Assembly (NCBI RefSeq): GCF_000429025.1
Contig: NZ_AUBB01000048.1
Span: 1-47,147, forward strand
Reading direction: 5' to 3'
Length of the DNA stretch: 47,147 nt
Source: Actinospineispora spinosispora DSM 44797
GTDB taxonomy: Bacteria; Actinomycetota; Actinomycetes; Mycobacteriales; Pseudonocardiaceae
How positions within the stretch are numbered: the stretch's first letter is position 1; every line of letters starts with the position of its first letter. Positions 1-8,621 of the stretch are shown here, piece after piece. A model generated the notes under the pieces. The model had not been told where the DNA came from and searched no databases. It saw nothing but the letters and a program-made list of their open reading frames with translations. The position numbers and the translations under genes are program-made.

Positions 1-1025
1 CTCTGCGAAGTCACCCCGGGCGTTACGCGTGTGACAGGTGGGGTGATCCTGGGGTCGGGGCACGTGCACACAATGAGCGCGGTGCACCCGGAGACTGTGG
101 GAGGCGACGCAGCCGTGACCAATTCCCCGCGATCCTGGCCAAGACCTGGCGTGGCCAGGATCGCGGAGATGGAGATGGTGTGCGTGCACGCCCCTCGCGG
201 TGGCGAGCCGATGGCGCCTTCTTTGCGCATTGGGCTGCGCCCTCGCGCGATCGCGTAGCCCCAGGAGTCTCTGTGGTCACTTCTGTCACGCCTCGCAGAG
301 CTACGTGTTGCGTCGCAGATGTTGGAACATGTGCGACGCGACATGAGCCTCTGCGAAGTCACCCCGGGCGTTACGCGTGTGACAGGTGGGGTGATCCTGG
401 GGTCGGGGCACGTGCACACAATGAGCGCGGTGCACCCGGAGACTGTGGGAGGCGACGCAGCCGTGACCAATTCCCCGCGATCCTGGCCAAGACCTGGCGT
501 GGCCAGGATCGCGGAGATGGAGATGGTGTGCGTGCACGCCCCTCGCGGTGGCGAGCCGATGGCGCCTTCTTTGCGCATTGGGCTGCGCCCTCGCGCGATC
601 GCGTAGCCCCAGGAGTCTCTGTGGTCACTTCTGTCACGCCTCGCAGAGCTACGTGTTGCGTCGCAGATGTTGGAACATGTGCGACGCGACATGAGCCTCT
701 GCGAAGTCACCCCGGGCGTTACGCGTGTGACAGGTGGGGTGATCCTGGGGTCGGGGCACGTGCACACAATGAGCGCGGTGCACCCGGAGACAGTGGGGGG
801 CGACGCAGCCGTGACCAATTTCCCGCGATCCTGGCCAGGACCTGGCGTGGCCAGGATCGCGGGGATGGGGGTGGTGTGCGTGCACGCTCCTCGTGGTGGC
901 GAGCCGATGGCGCTTTCTTGCGCATTGGGCTGCGCCCTCGCGCGTGCACTTAGTCCCAGGAGTCTCTGCGGTTGCTTTTGTCACGCTTCCCGAGCGTTAC
1001 GCGCGTGGCTGGTGGGGTCACCTCG
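1..1025. repeat. Locus A: tandem 348-bp hairpin-rich non-coding repeats
   Basis: Units start at 1, 349 and 697. By eye the first two are identical over 348 bp. The third diverges and ends near 1020, having lost one hairpin. Each unit carries hairpin P1 (13-bp arms at 129-141 and 152-164 in unit 1) and the long imperfect palindrome P2 (about 293-357), joined by two conserved spacers. The same parts recur at 10371-10767 and, in the opposite orientation, at 21911-22895. The array starts outside the window. Because 348 is divisible by 3, long open frames run through it, but they have no start signals or recognisable protein. It lies past the 3' end of the minus-strand flavoprotein gene. Confidence 0.9.
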
Positions 1026-1042
1026 TGCGCAGAGTGCTCACG

Positions 1043-2230
1043 TCAGGGGCGGCCTCGCACCAGGGCGTCTGGCGTCAGGGTGGTTGCGTCCGCGTGGCCG
1101 GACAGGCCCAGGGTTATGTCCAGCTCGGTGAGCAGGCAACGCAGGACGTGGCGGATTCCGTGCTGGCCGGCCAGCGCCAGACCGTAGACGTACGGGCGTG
1201 CCAGCAGCACCGCATCCGCGCCCAGCGCCAGTGCCTTGAACACGTCCGCACCGGTTCGGATACCCGAGTCGAACAGCACCGCGGCCTGTCCGGCGACCTC
1301 CGCCACGATGCCCGGCAAGGTGTCCAGCGCGGCCACAGCGCCGTCGATCTGCCGTCCCCCATGGTTGGAGACCACGATGCCGTCCATGCCCGCCTCGATC
1401 GCTCTGCGCGCGTCGTCGGGATGCTGGATGCCCTTGAGCAGGATCGGGCCTTCCCAGTGCTCGCGCAGCAGGTCCAGCCGGTCCCAGCGCAGCGCCGTCC
1501 CGGTGAACATCGGGACCCACCGGCCGACCGCGGCCATCAGGTCGTCCTCCGGTGCGACCGCGAGCCCAGCGCGGAACGCCGGGTCGGAGAACGGGATCGC
1601 CGTGCCCACTCCGCGTAGGAACGGCAGGTAGGCCTGGTCGAGGTCCAGCGGGCGGTAGCCCAGCGTCCAGGTGTCCAGCGTGACCACGAGCGTGCTGTAC
1701 CCGGCGGCCTTGGCGCGGCGCAGCAGGCTGATCGTCACCGCGTCCTCGGTCGGCCAGTACAGCTGGAACCAGCGTGCACCGGGGCCGGATGCCTCGGCGA
1801 CCTCTTCGATCGTGTACGAGGACGCCGTGGACAGTACCGTCGGCAGGCCCAGCTCGGTGGCGGCCCTGGCCACCGCCAGCTCACCGTCGGGATGGACGAT
1901 CGACTGCACGCCGATCGGGGCCAGCAGCACCGGAGCGGTCATGTCGGTACCCAGCACGGTGGTCGCCAGGGTGCGCTTGGTCGCTTCGCGCAGCATCCGG
2001 GGCACGATGCGCCAGGCGTCGAACGCCTCCCGGTTGGCCCGCATGGTGGCGCCGCTGCCCGCGCCGCCCGCCACGTAGCCGTACGGGCCCGCGTCCAGCT
2101 TCTCCCGCGCCAGCTGCTCCAGCGTGGTCAGGTCGGTCGGCAGAGCAGGCACCGCCCCGCTCAGCCCACCGAGGTAAATCTCGGCCTGATACGCGGTGGC
2201 GGGAACAGAATCCGGCGCTGGCGTGGTCAT
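1043..2230 (-). CDS. FMN-dependent alpha-hydroxy-acid oxidase (lactate 2-monooxygenase type)
   Basis: 395 residues, the full length of the LldD/lactate 2-monooxygenase/glycolate oxidase family. These TIM-barrel flavoenzymes oxidise L-2-hydroxy acids to 2-keto acids. Seen: the substrate/FMN region near residues 50-110 (YGYVAGGAG, APIGVQ), LLKGI around 264-268, and the family signature SNHGGRQ at 288-294 with catalytic His290 and substrate Arg293. DSGIRTGADVFKALALGA near 321-338 binds the FMN phosphate. The family member and the substrate cannot be fixed from sequence alone; oxidase, monooxygenase and dehydrogenase are all possible. It is transcribed away from the DUF427 gene, with a 38-bp gap. 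Its 3' end abuts the locus A repeats. Confidence 0.9.
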   Translation of the reverse strand: MTTPAPDSVPATAYQAEIYLGGLSGAVPALPTDLTTLEQLAREKLDAGPYGYVAGGAGSGATMRANREAFDAWRIVPRMLREATKRTLATTVLGTDMTAPVLLAPIGVQSIVHPDGELAVARAATELGLPTVLSTASSYTIEEVAEASGPGARWFQLYWPTEDAVTISLLRRAKAAGYSTLVVTLDTWTLGYRPLDLDQAYLPFLRGVGTAIPFSDPAFRAGLAVAPEDDLMAAVGRWVPMFTGTALRWDRLDLLREHWEGPILLKGIQHPDDARRAIEAGMDGIVVSNHGGRQIDGAVAALDTLPGIVAEVAGQAAVLFDSGIRTGADVFKALALGADAVLLARPYVYGLALAGQHGIRHVLRCLLTELDITLGLSGHADATTLTPDALVRGRP

Positions 2231-2268
2231 AGGGGGAGGCTAGTAGTCGCGCCCTGAGGAGGACGACC

Positions 2269-3054
2269 GTGACCCTGACCCGACTTCCCGGCCCGTTGGC
2301 CGGCACCGACGACCTGCTCACCAACTACCGGATCGACGGGCCGAAGCACCGCCTGCTGATGCAGCCGTTCCCGCGCAGGGTCCGCGCCGAGTTCGCCGGC
2401 GAGACCGTCCTGGACACCCGCGACGGGGTGCTCGTGCACGAGACCGGCCTGCTCCCCCAGCTGTACGTCCCGGAAGCCGACCTGCGCACCGACCTGCTCG
2501 AGGCGACCGACCTGCACACCCACTGCCCGTTCAAGGGCGACGCGTCCTACCGCTCGATCCGGGTGGGCGACCGGGTGGCGGAGAACGCCGTGTGGCACTA
2601 CCCGGAGCCGATCTCCTCGGCGTCCTGGCTGAGCGGCTACGCCGCGCTGTACTGGTCGGCGCCGGACCGCTGGCTCGACGAGGACGACGAGGCCGTCGGG
2701 CACCTGCCGGACCCGTTCCACCGAGTCGACATCCGCGCCACGAGCAGCCGCGTACGGGTGCTCGCGGGTGACGTGGTGGTCGCCGATTCGACCCGCGCGC
2801 TGCTGCTGTCCGAGACCGGACTGCCGAACCGCTACTACCTGCCGGCCGAGGACGTCCGCGAGGAGCTGCTGGTACCGACCGAGACCAGGACCGTCTGCCC
2901 GTACAAGGGCTGGGCCAGCTACTGGTCGCTGCGCACCGGCGACACGGAGATCGCCGACGTGGCCTGGGGCTACCAGGAGCCCCTCGACGAGTCGGCCCGG
3001 TTGCGCGGCTACCGGAGCTTCCTGCACGACGAGCTGACCACCGAGGTGTCCTGA
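2269..3054 (+). CDS. DUF427 protein with two tandem domains
   Basis: 261 residues. Two DUF427 domains can be aligned by eye: about 35-120 (RAEFAGE...VLDT...CPFKGDASYRS...WHYPEP) and about 155-245 (RVLAGD...VADS...CPYKGWASYWS...WGYQEP). The CP(F/Y)KG motif in each is typical of the family. The biochemical role of DUF427 is not established. The GTG start is preceded by a good ribosome site, GAGGAGG at about 2255-2261. It ends 6 bp from the convergent coaA stop with no room for a terminator. Confidence 0.88.
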   Translation: MTLTRLPGPLAGTDDLLTNYRIDGPKHRLLMQPFPRRVRAEFAGETVLDTRDGVLVHETGLLPQLYVPEADLRTDLLEATDLHTHCPFKGDASYRSIRVGDRVAENAVWHYPEPISSASWLSGYAALYWSAPDRWLDEDDEAVGHLPDPFHRVDIRATSSRVRVLAGDVVVADSTRALLLSETGLPNRYYLPAEDVREELLVPTETRTVCPYKGWASYWSLRTGDTEIADVAWGYQEPLDESARLRGYRSFLHDELTTEVS

Positions 3055-3060
3055 AGCGCG

Positions 3061-4050
3061 TCAGAGCTTGCGCAGGCGGACCCTGGTCACGGCGTGGTCG
3101 CGGCCCTTGCTGAGCACCAACGTCGCCCGGCCTCTGGTCGGGGCGATGTTGTGCTCCAGGTTCGGGCCGTTGATCTCGTCCCACAGCTGTTCGGCACGAG
3201 CGACGGCGGCCGGCCCGTCCAGGTCCGCGTAGCGGCGGAAGTACGAGGCAGGGTCACGGAACGCGGTCTCCCGTAACCTCAGGAACCGGCTGATGTACCA
3301 GCGCCGCACGTCGTCGGTTGCCGCGTCCACGTACACCGAGAAGTCGATGAAGTCGCTGACCGCGAGGCCGCTCCGGCGGCCGGTGCTGCTCGGCTGCGCG
3401 GGTTGCAGGACGTTGAGGCCCTCCAGCAGCAGGATGTCCGGCCTGCGCACCAGCACCGACTCCTCGGGCACGATGTCGTACACCAGGTGTGAGTAGACCG
3501 GCGCCCTCACGACGTCCTTCCCGCCCTTGACCTCGGTGACGAACCGCAGCAGGGCCCGCCGGTCGTAGGACTCCGGGAACCCCTTGCGCGCCATGAGCCC
3601 TCGGCGTTCCAGCTCCGCGTTGGGGTACAGGAAGCCGTCGGTCGTGATGAGCTCGACGCGCGGGTGGTGCGGCCACCTGGCCAGCAGCGTCCGCAGCAGA
3701 CGCGCGGTGGTCGACTTACCCACCGACACCGAGCCCGCGATGCCGATGACGAACGGGGTGCGCGCGGGCTGACCACCGAGGAACGTCCGGTAGGCCCGGT
3801 ACAGCCTGCCGCCCTCCTGCACGTGCAGGTTCAGCAGCCGGGACAGCGGCAGGTACACCTGGCGGACCTCGTCGAGATCCACCTCGTCGCCGAAGCTTCG
3901 GATCTGGTCCAGCTCGTCGGCGGTCAGCGGCAGCGCTATGGACTCGCCAAGGCGCGCCCAGGACGCTCGGTCGAAGTCGACGAAGGGCGACGACGACCGA
4001 GAGCCGTTGGTGGTCAATTGATTGACCCGCTGCGTCATTGCCTCGGCCAT
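3061..4050 (-). CDS. coaA: Type I pantothenate kinase
   Basis: 329 residues. It phosphorylates pantothenate with ATP, the first committed step of coenzyme A synthesis, in the cytoplasm. Seen: a PRK-type P-loop, GSVSVGKSTTA, at about 106-116; ITTDGFLYPN near 135-144; and YDIVPEESVLVRRPDILLLEG in the middle, all characteristic of bacterial CoaA. Family members are about 310-320 residues, so the N-terminus may be slightly long. An in-frame ATG at 4038 is the alternative start. No Shine-Dalgarno is visible upstream, but TAGCGT lies about 7 bases before the ATG, so the mRNA may be leaderless. It is convergent with the DUF427 gene. Confidence 0.95.
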   Translation of the reverse strand: MAEAMTQRVNQLTTNGSRSSSPFVDFDRASWARLGESIALPLTADELDQIRSFGDEVDLDEVRQVYLPLSRLLNLHVQEGGRLYRAYRTFLGGQPARTPFVIGIAGSVSVGKSTTARLLRTLLARWPHHPRVELITTDGFLYPNAELERRGLMARKGFPESYDRRALLRFVTEVKGGKDVVRAPVYSHLVYDIVPEESVLVRRPDILLLEGLNVLQPAQPSSTGRRSGLAVSDFIDFSVYVDAATDDVRRWYISRFLRLRETAFRDPASYFRRYADLDGPAAVARAEQLWDEINGPNLEHNIAPTRGRATLVLSKGRDHAVTRVRLRKL

Positions 4051-4125
4051 GGCCGAACGCTACCCGCGCTCGGTACCGGAATCCGACCCCTACGGGGTGT
4101 GATCTGTGCGTCGGCTGCGACTGGG

Positions 4126-4506
4126 TTAGGGAAGCTCCTCGGCGGGAACTTCGACATTGAACTCTTTGTAGCGGGTCGCGTCGGTGGTCACCAGCGGCCA
4201 GCCACGGCGCTGGGCGCACGCCACCGCGTGGGCCGCTTCCAGGTCACCCGGCTCCAGCTGTCCGACCGCCCGCGCCCGGTCTGCGTCGAGATCGTCGATC
4301 ACCGTGTTCGGCAGCCTCAACAGCACTTCGAGAGCGGGATGGTGTTTGTCCTCCAGCTGGGACCACGCGGCGGCAACAGCCGCCGAGGGCAGCACCAGCA
4401 CCATGTGTTCCTCGACGACGGTCCACACCAGGGCGGCCGCGTAGACCGATCGCTGCGAAGCGAAGGCCATCACGGCGGAGGCATCGAGTACGCGCCCGCC
4501 GATCAC
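4126..4506 (-). CDS. PIN-domain toxin, VapC-like
   Basis: 126 residues, the usual VapC length. PIN domains are Mg2+-dependent RNases that cleave tRNA or rRNA when free of their antitoxin. Seen: the N-terminal RVLDASAVMAF with the first catalytic Asp (residue 8), acidic residues in the middle (GDLEAAHAVACAQRR, the usual helix with an acidic residue before an A/H), and the C-terminal PLVTTDATRYKEF, which carries the last acidic residue. The start overlaps the stop of the upstream antitoxin gene by 4 bp (4503-4506), the standard toxin-antitoxin coupling. The target RNA is unknown. Confidence 0.85.
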   Translation of the reverse strand: MIGGRVLDASAVMAFASQRSVYAAALVWTVVEEHMVLVLPSAAVAAAWSQLEDKHHPALEVLLRLPNTVIDDLDADRARAVGQLEPGDLEAAHAVACAQRRGWPLVTTDATRYKEFNVEVPAEELP

Positions 4507-4748
4507 GCGACTTGCTGACCCGCCGCGGGAAGCCCCAAGTCGCGCCGGACCGCATCCAGCGCCTCCTGCGGAGGTCGACCTCCCAGGACGCGCTCCAGCT
4601 CGATCAGTGCCTGATTGCGCTCCATCTGGCTACGGAGCGCGTCGGCAACGAACGCCGAGAGGCTCGCCGCGGCTCCGCTACGGACCGCGGTTCGAGCGTT
4701 GGCCACCAGCTCAGGCGGCAAGGTGACCGTTATCCGCTCGGATCCCAT
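4503..4748 (-). CDS. Ribbon-helix-helix antitoxin, VapB-like
   Basis: 81 residues from the ATG at 4748; a longer TTG-started version to 4772 is less likely. The N-terminal 40 residues (RITVTLPPELVANARTAV, then a predicted helix ending SQMER) fit a ribbon-helix-helix DNA-binding fold. The C-terminal part (LERVLGGRPPQEALDAVRRDLG) would wrap the PIN toxin. The gene overlaps the toxin start by 4 bp. TAATGT lies 10 bases upstream of the ATG and could be a -10 box of a near-leaderless transcript. By family analogy the pair represses its own promoter. Confidence 0.78.
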   Translation of the reverse strand: MGSERITVTLPPELVANARTAVRSGAAASLSAFVADALRSQMERNQALIELERVLGGRPPQEALDAVRRDLGLPAAGQQVA

Positions 4749-4830
4749 GTGTCGGACATTACCGGAGTTCAAACACCCTGCGACAGCGGGTACTCACGTG
4801 AGTGTTGAGACTTGGCCGATTTGCGCCATG

Positions 4831-6003
4831 TCACCCGACCCGAGCGTTTCGCGTGTCCTTGCGCGAAACAGCCATCGGCCGCTGGTAGGCCCACTGCCAG
4901 ACGATCTCCAGTGGTCCTCGTTCATGGCGTCCGACCCACACCGTCGCCAGTACGGCAAAGCTCAGGCTGATGCCGGCCCACAGGCCGATCACCCACCACG
5001 GCCGGTATCCGGACAGGGTGTCCGCCAGCCCCAGCCCCCAGCCGTAGCACAGCGCGCTCGCCACCAGGTTCTGGAACACATAGCAGGACAGTGCACAGCG
5101 ACCCACCGCCGCGAGCGCCCGTCGACATCGGCCGGGCGCCTCTCTGTGCCGTAGGGCGATCGTGGTCACCAGTCCGAGCAGCCCAAGAGCCACGATCGGC
5201 GGCAGCAGGTAGCGGTCCAGCAACACCCATCCCGGTCCGGCCAGACCGGTCGCCAGATTGAGCGGCGCCGCGACCAGCAGACCCGCGATGATCAGCCGGG
5301 TACGGATGAGCTGTCCCCGGTCGGAGTCGGCAAAGACGCCGGCTCGCAGCAGCCGGGAGCCCGCCAGGAACAGCACCACGGCGGACGGTACGATGATCAC
5401 GGCCTCGGCGCGGAGCAGCAGCGCGTTGTCCATCCGCATGAGGACCTGCGCGAAGTAGCCGCCCTCGCTGTACAGCCGAGGGTCGACGCCCGGTATCTGA
5501 ACGCCCTGCCCCGGCGAGCCGCTGAGCAGGACCGCCGTGCCGAGGCTCAGAACCGCCACCTGGGTGACCCCCAGCACGATCATGACCGCCCGGACCGCAC
5601 GATCGCTGCGTCCCACGAGATAGGCGACCACGAACGAGGTGATCGCGTACGCCATCAGCACGTCACCCTCGAAGACCAGGACGAAGTGCAGGGCGCCCTC
5701 GATCAGCAGCAGCGCGGACCGCCAGAGGTACCAGCCCGGCCAGCGCGCCCCCCTTCGGCGCGCTGACCGGTACTGCAGCTCGAGACCGACGCCGAACAGA
5801 ACGGTGAGCAGCCCGAGGAACTTCCCGTTGGCGAGAGAACGCAGCAGCAGCTCGACGGTGTCGCCGACCGAGCCGGTGCGCGGAACGTCGGCGAAGAAGC
5901 CGACGATGCCGCCGGGATCGGTGAAGATCCAGATGTTGGTCCCGAGGGTGCCGATGATGGCCACGCCGCGAAGCAGGTCGAGGGACTCGATGCGGTCAGC
6001 CAT
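4831..6003 (-). CDS. DUF418 multi-pass membrane protein
   Basis: 390 residues from the ATG at 6003; an ATG at 6012 would add three. The N-terminus, RIESLDLLRGVAIIGTLGTNIW, is the classic DUF418/YeiB start. About nine to ten hydrophobic segments follow. The C-terminal part (GRCALSCYVFQNLVASALCYGWGLG, later WWVIGLWAGISLSFAVLATVW) is the conserved DUF418 region. Members are inner-membrane proteins related to acyltransferase-like membrane proteins, with no settled function. It overlaps the end of the preceding membrane gene by 8 bp, so the two are probably co-translated. Confidence 0.87.
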   Translation of the reverse strand: MADRIESLDLLRGVAIIGTLGTNIWIFTDPGGIVGFFADVPRTGSVGDTVELLLRSLANGKFLGLLTVLFGVGLELQYRSARRRGARWPGWYLWRSALLLIEGALHFVLVFEGDVLMAYAITSFVVAYLVGRSDRAVRAVMIVLGVTQVAVLSLGTAVLLSGSPGQGVQIPGVDPRLYSEGGYFAQVLMRMDNALLLRAEAVIIVPSAVVLFLAGSRLLRAGVFADSDRGQLIRTRLIIAGLLVAAPLNLATGLAGPGWVLLDRYLLPPIVALGLLGLVTTIALRHREAPGRCRRALAAVGRCALSCYVFQNLVASALCYGWGLGLADTLSGYRPWWVIGLWAGISLSFAVLATVWVGRHERGPLEIVWQWAYQRPMAVSRKDTRNARVG

Positions 6004-6604
6004 CGTGCGCACCCGGCCGCAGTACCTCGCGGACGCTCACCCACACCGGCCAGCCGATCAGCCAGACGACCAGGACCACGGTCAGGTGCCGCATCGAGCC
6101 GAACAGAGCGTCCACCCTGCTGTCGTCGCCGACCATCGCGACCAAGCCCAGCATGATCGCGCAGGACAGCACCCAGGCGAGCGCGAAGCGACCCCATTCC
6201 TGCCATTCGTAGCGAACCCGGGCCCACCCCGATGTGGGTGGACGGTGCGGCTCGGGCCCTCCGGCGAACCGGTGCGCGATCCGCTGGTCCGCCCAGCGCA
6301 CCATCCGGTGTCCGAAGACGACCGTGACGCCGACGTAGGTCGCGGCGAGACCGTGGCTCAACCGTGCCTCTCCACCGGCACGCAGGTCGATCACGGCCGC
6401 GACCAGCACGATCAGGTCGACCACCGGCAGTCCCCAGAGCAGCACCGTCGACAGCGTGCGCAGGCGCAGCAGGTAGCGCACGGCCAGTGCGAGAGCGAGC
6501 AGTACCCAGAAGCCGATCTCCCCCGCCGCGATGACCGTCAGCACCGGGTTGGCGGCGAAAAGGTCGGTCGCGGCGGCGGCCCGCCCGTCGAAGAGGTTCA
6601 CCAT
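5996..6604 (-). CDS. Hypothetical membrane protein, partner of the DUF418 gene
   Basis: 202 residues with about five hydrophobic segments: residues 20-45, 55-72, 86-100, 140-160 and 172-192. A basic loop rich in His, Pro and Arg (about 105-130) sits between the third and fourth. I do not recognise a family. It ends inside the start of the DUF418 gene, with an 8-bp overlap, which points to a two-protein membrane unit. The first residues, MVNLFDGRAAAATDLFAANP, contain no signal-peptide cleavage site. The intergenic region to the divergent histidine kinase gene is 143 bp. Confidence 0.7.
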   Translation of the reverse strand: MVNLFDGRAAAATDLFAANPVLTVIAAGEIGFWVLLALALAVRYLLRLRTLSTVLLWGLPVVDLIVLVAAVIDLRAGGEARLSHGLAATYVGVTVVFGHRMVRWADQRIAHRFAGGPEPHRPPTSGWARVRYEWQEWGRFALAWVLSCAIMLGLVAMVGDDSRVDALFGSMRHLTVVLVVWLIGWPVWVSVREVLRPGAHDG

Positions 6605-6747
6605 GCTCCACAGGCTGGCCGGAGGAGGATGCCCGCGTCGTCGCCTGACCTCACCAGATCCCGGTCATCATTTCGGAGGACGATCACGGCGATCGGGTCC
6701 GGCCTCGGCAGGACGAGAACCGGCCGTCGTTGTGCTGTGATGAGGTC

Positions 6748-7974
6748 GTGCATCACGCCCCCGCCCTGGCCCGACGGCTGATCCAGCCGCCGTGGCGGGA
6801 CGTACTGATCGCGGTGGGGGTCTTCCTCGGCGGCCTGCTGTTGTACCTCGCGGACATGTACACGCTGCGGGTCGAGCCGGCCGGTACGCCCTGGTGGCGG
6901 CTGGGGCTGCTGGCGGCGGGGTCCGCGACGCTACTGATGCGCAGGAACCACCCCGGCCTGGCCCTCGCGCTCGGCGCGCTGCCCGTCACCGCCGACCTCG
7001 TGCTGGGGCTGAGCCTCCCGATGTCGCTCGTCGCGGGCGACGTCCTGTACTCCGCGACGTTGAACGGGTCCCGCGCGTTGAGCAGGACCCTGTTCTTCGC
7101 CACGGTCGCCAGCCCGATCGTGACGTTCGTCGTGGCGCTCGTCCTGCTGCCGAACTGGCGCACGGCGATCCCGCTGACCGTGGGGATCGTCGCGCTACCG
7201 CTGATCGCGGTCGGCTGGGGCCGGGAGGTACGCCGCCACCGCGAGGTCGCCGACGCGGAGCGCACCAGGTCCGGTCAGCTCGCCAGGATCGCCGAGCTGG
7301 ACCGGCAGGCCGCGATCGCCGAGGAACGTTCCCGCATGGCCCGTGACCTGCACGATGTCATCGCCGGTCACCTATCCGCGATCGCCATCCAGTCCGAGGC
7401 CGTGCTGTCGGTCGCCGACCGGGACCGCGAGACAGTGCACGCGGTGTTGCGTTCCGTGCGGGAGAACAGCATCGAGGCACTCACCGAGATGCGCGCGATG
7501 ATCGACCTGCTGCGCGCGGGCACCGGCCACGCCGACGACCCGCCGACGGCGCCCCCGCGTCTGGTGGAGCTGGACCGCCTGGTGGAGTCCGCGCGGGCCG
7601 GCGGCCTCAGGGTGACCCGGACCGACGACCCACCGGTCGACGGCCTTCCCTCGGTCGTCGACCTGACCGCATACCGGATCGTGCAGGAGGCGCTGACCAA
7701 CGCGGTCAAGCATGCGGAGGGCGCACGGGCGGACGTGACGGTCCGGCGCGACGGCAGCCGGCTGCTCATCGAGGTCACCAACGAGCTCCCCCAGGGCGTC
7801 AGCACCCGGGCGGCACCGCCCGGTGGCGGGACGGGGCTGACCAGCATGCACGAACGGGCCGCGGCCCTCGGCGGAACCCTCGACGCGGGCCGGCACGGCG
7901 CCGGCTGGCGGGTCCGCGCCCGGCTCCCGGTACCGCCGACGGACAGAACCAGCGACGAGAAGGTGCAGACGTGA
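6748..7974 (+). CDS. NarL-family sensor histidine kinase
   Basis: 408 residues from the GTG at 6748; an in-frame TTG lies at 6730. Five or so hydrophobic stretches cover residues about 17-160. The HisKA_3 dimerisation helix then has ERSRMARDLHDVIAGHLSAI, with the phospho-acceptor His at about 202. The ATPase domain follows: N-box IVQEALTNAVKHAE and the G-box GGGTGLTSMHERAAALGG. It autophosphorylates and passes phosphate to the response regulator encoded next, which it overlaps by 4 bp (GTGA). No extracellular sensor domain is visible, so the signal is probably sensed in the membrane. The divergent membrane-protein pair is a plausible target. Confidence 0.92.
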   Translation: MHHAPALARRLIQPPWRDVLIAVGVFLGGLLLYLADMYTLRVEPAGTPWWRLGLLAAGSATLLMRRNHPGLALALGALPVTADLVLGLSLPMSLVAGDVLYSATLNGSRALSRTLFFATVASPIVTFVVALVLLPNWRTAIPLTVGIVALPLIAVGWGREVRRHREVADAERTRSGQLARIAELDRQAAIAEERSRMARDLHDVIAGHLSAIAIQSEAVLSVADRDRETVHAVLRSVRENSIEALTEMRAMIDLLRAGTGHADDPPTAPPRLVELDRLVESARAGGLRVTRTDDPPVDGLPSVVDLTAYRIVQEALTNAVKHAEGARADVTVRRDGSRLLIEVTNELPQGVSTRAAPPGGGTGLTSMHERAAALGGTLDAGRHGAGWRVRARLPVPPTDRTSDEKVQT

Positions 7975-8618
7975 CGGTCAAGGTGCTGGTGGCGGACGAT
8001 CACGGCGCGATCCGGGCCGGCCTGGTGCTCATCCTGCGTGCCTCACCCGGCATCGAGGTGGTCGGCGAAGCGGCGGACGGCGCGACCGCCGTCCGGATGG
8101 CGCGCACTCTGCGCCCCGACGTGGTGCTGATGGACGTCCGGATGCCCGGCACCGACGGCATCGAGGCGACCCGCCAGCTGGTCGGCGACGGGGTGTGCGA
8201 GGTGCTCGTCCTGACCACGTTCGATCTCGACGACTACGTGTATGCCGCGATGCGCGCCGGTGCCGGCGGGTTCCTGTTGAAGTCCGTCGAGGCACCCCGC
8301 CTGGTCGAGGCCATCCACCAGGTCGCGGCGGGCGAGGGCGTGCTGGAGCCGAAGATCACCCGACGCATGATGACCGCCTTCGCGGCGTCCTCCCCCGTCC
8401 CCGTGACACCACCCCGGGGGTTGGCCGAGCTGACCGAACGCGAGTCGGAGGTGCTGGCCTGCCTGGGTGAGGGGTTGTCCAACGCACAGATCGCCCGCAG
8501 GCTGTTCATCGGTGAGACGACGGTCAAGACGCACGTCTCCCGGGTGCTGACCAAGCTCGACCTCCGGTCCCGGGTACAGGCGGCGATCCTCGCCCAGGAG
8601 CACGGACTGGTGCCCTGA
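7971..8618 (+). CDS. NarL/LuxR-type response regulator
   Basis: 215 residues. The receiver domain (1-120) has the acidic pair VADDH at 7-11, phospho-acceptor Asp55 in VVLMDVRMPG, Thr in LTTF, and Lys in FLLKS. The C-terminal LuxR helix-turn-helix, LTERESEVLACLGEGLSNAQIA and TVKTHVSRVLTKL, spans about 150-205. All key residues are present, so it should be phosphorylated and bind DNA. It is translationally coupled to the kinase by a 4-bp overlap and is convergent with the WYL regulator 3 bp away. Confidence 0.95.
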   Translation: MTVKVLVADDHGAIRAGLVLILRASPGIEVVGEAADGATAVRMARTLRPDVVLMDVRMPGTDGIEATRQLVGDGVCEVLVLTTFDLDDYVYAAMRAGAGGFLLKSVEAPRLVEAIHQVAAGEGVLEPKITRRMMTAFAASSPVPVTPPRGLAELTERESEVLACLGEGLSNAQIARRLFIGETTVKTHVSRVLTKLDLRSRVQAAILAQEHGLVP

Positions 8619-8621
8619 GCT

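Noticed and set aside
180..953. A 257-residue open frame through the locus A array
   Set aside because: It exists because the 348-bp repeat period is divisible by three. It has no start signals, is Arg/Cys/His-rich without a fold pattern, and the same DNA is open in several frames.
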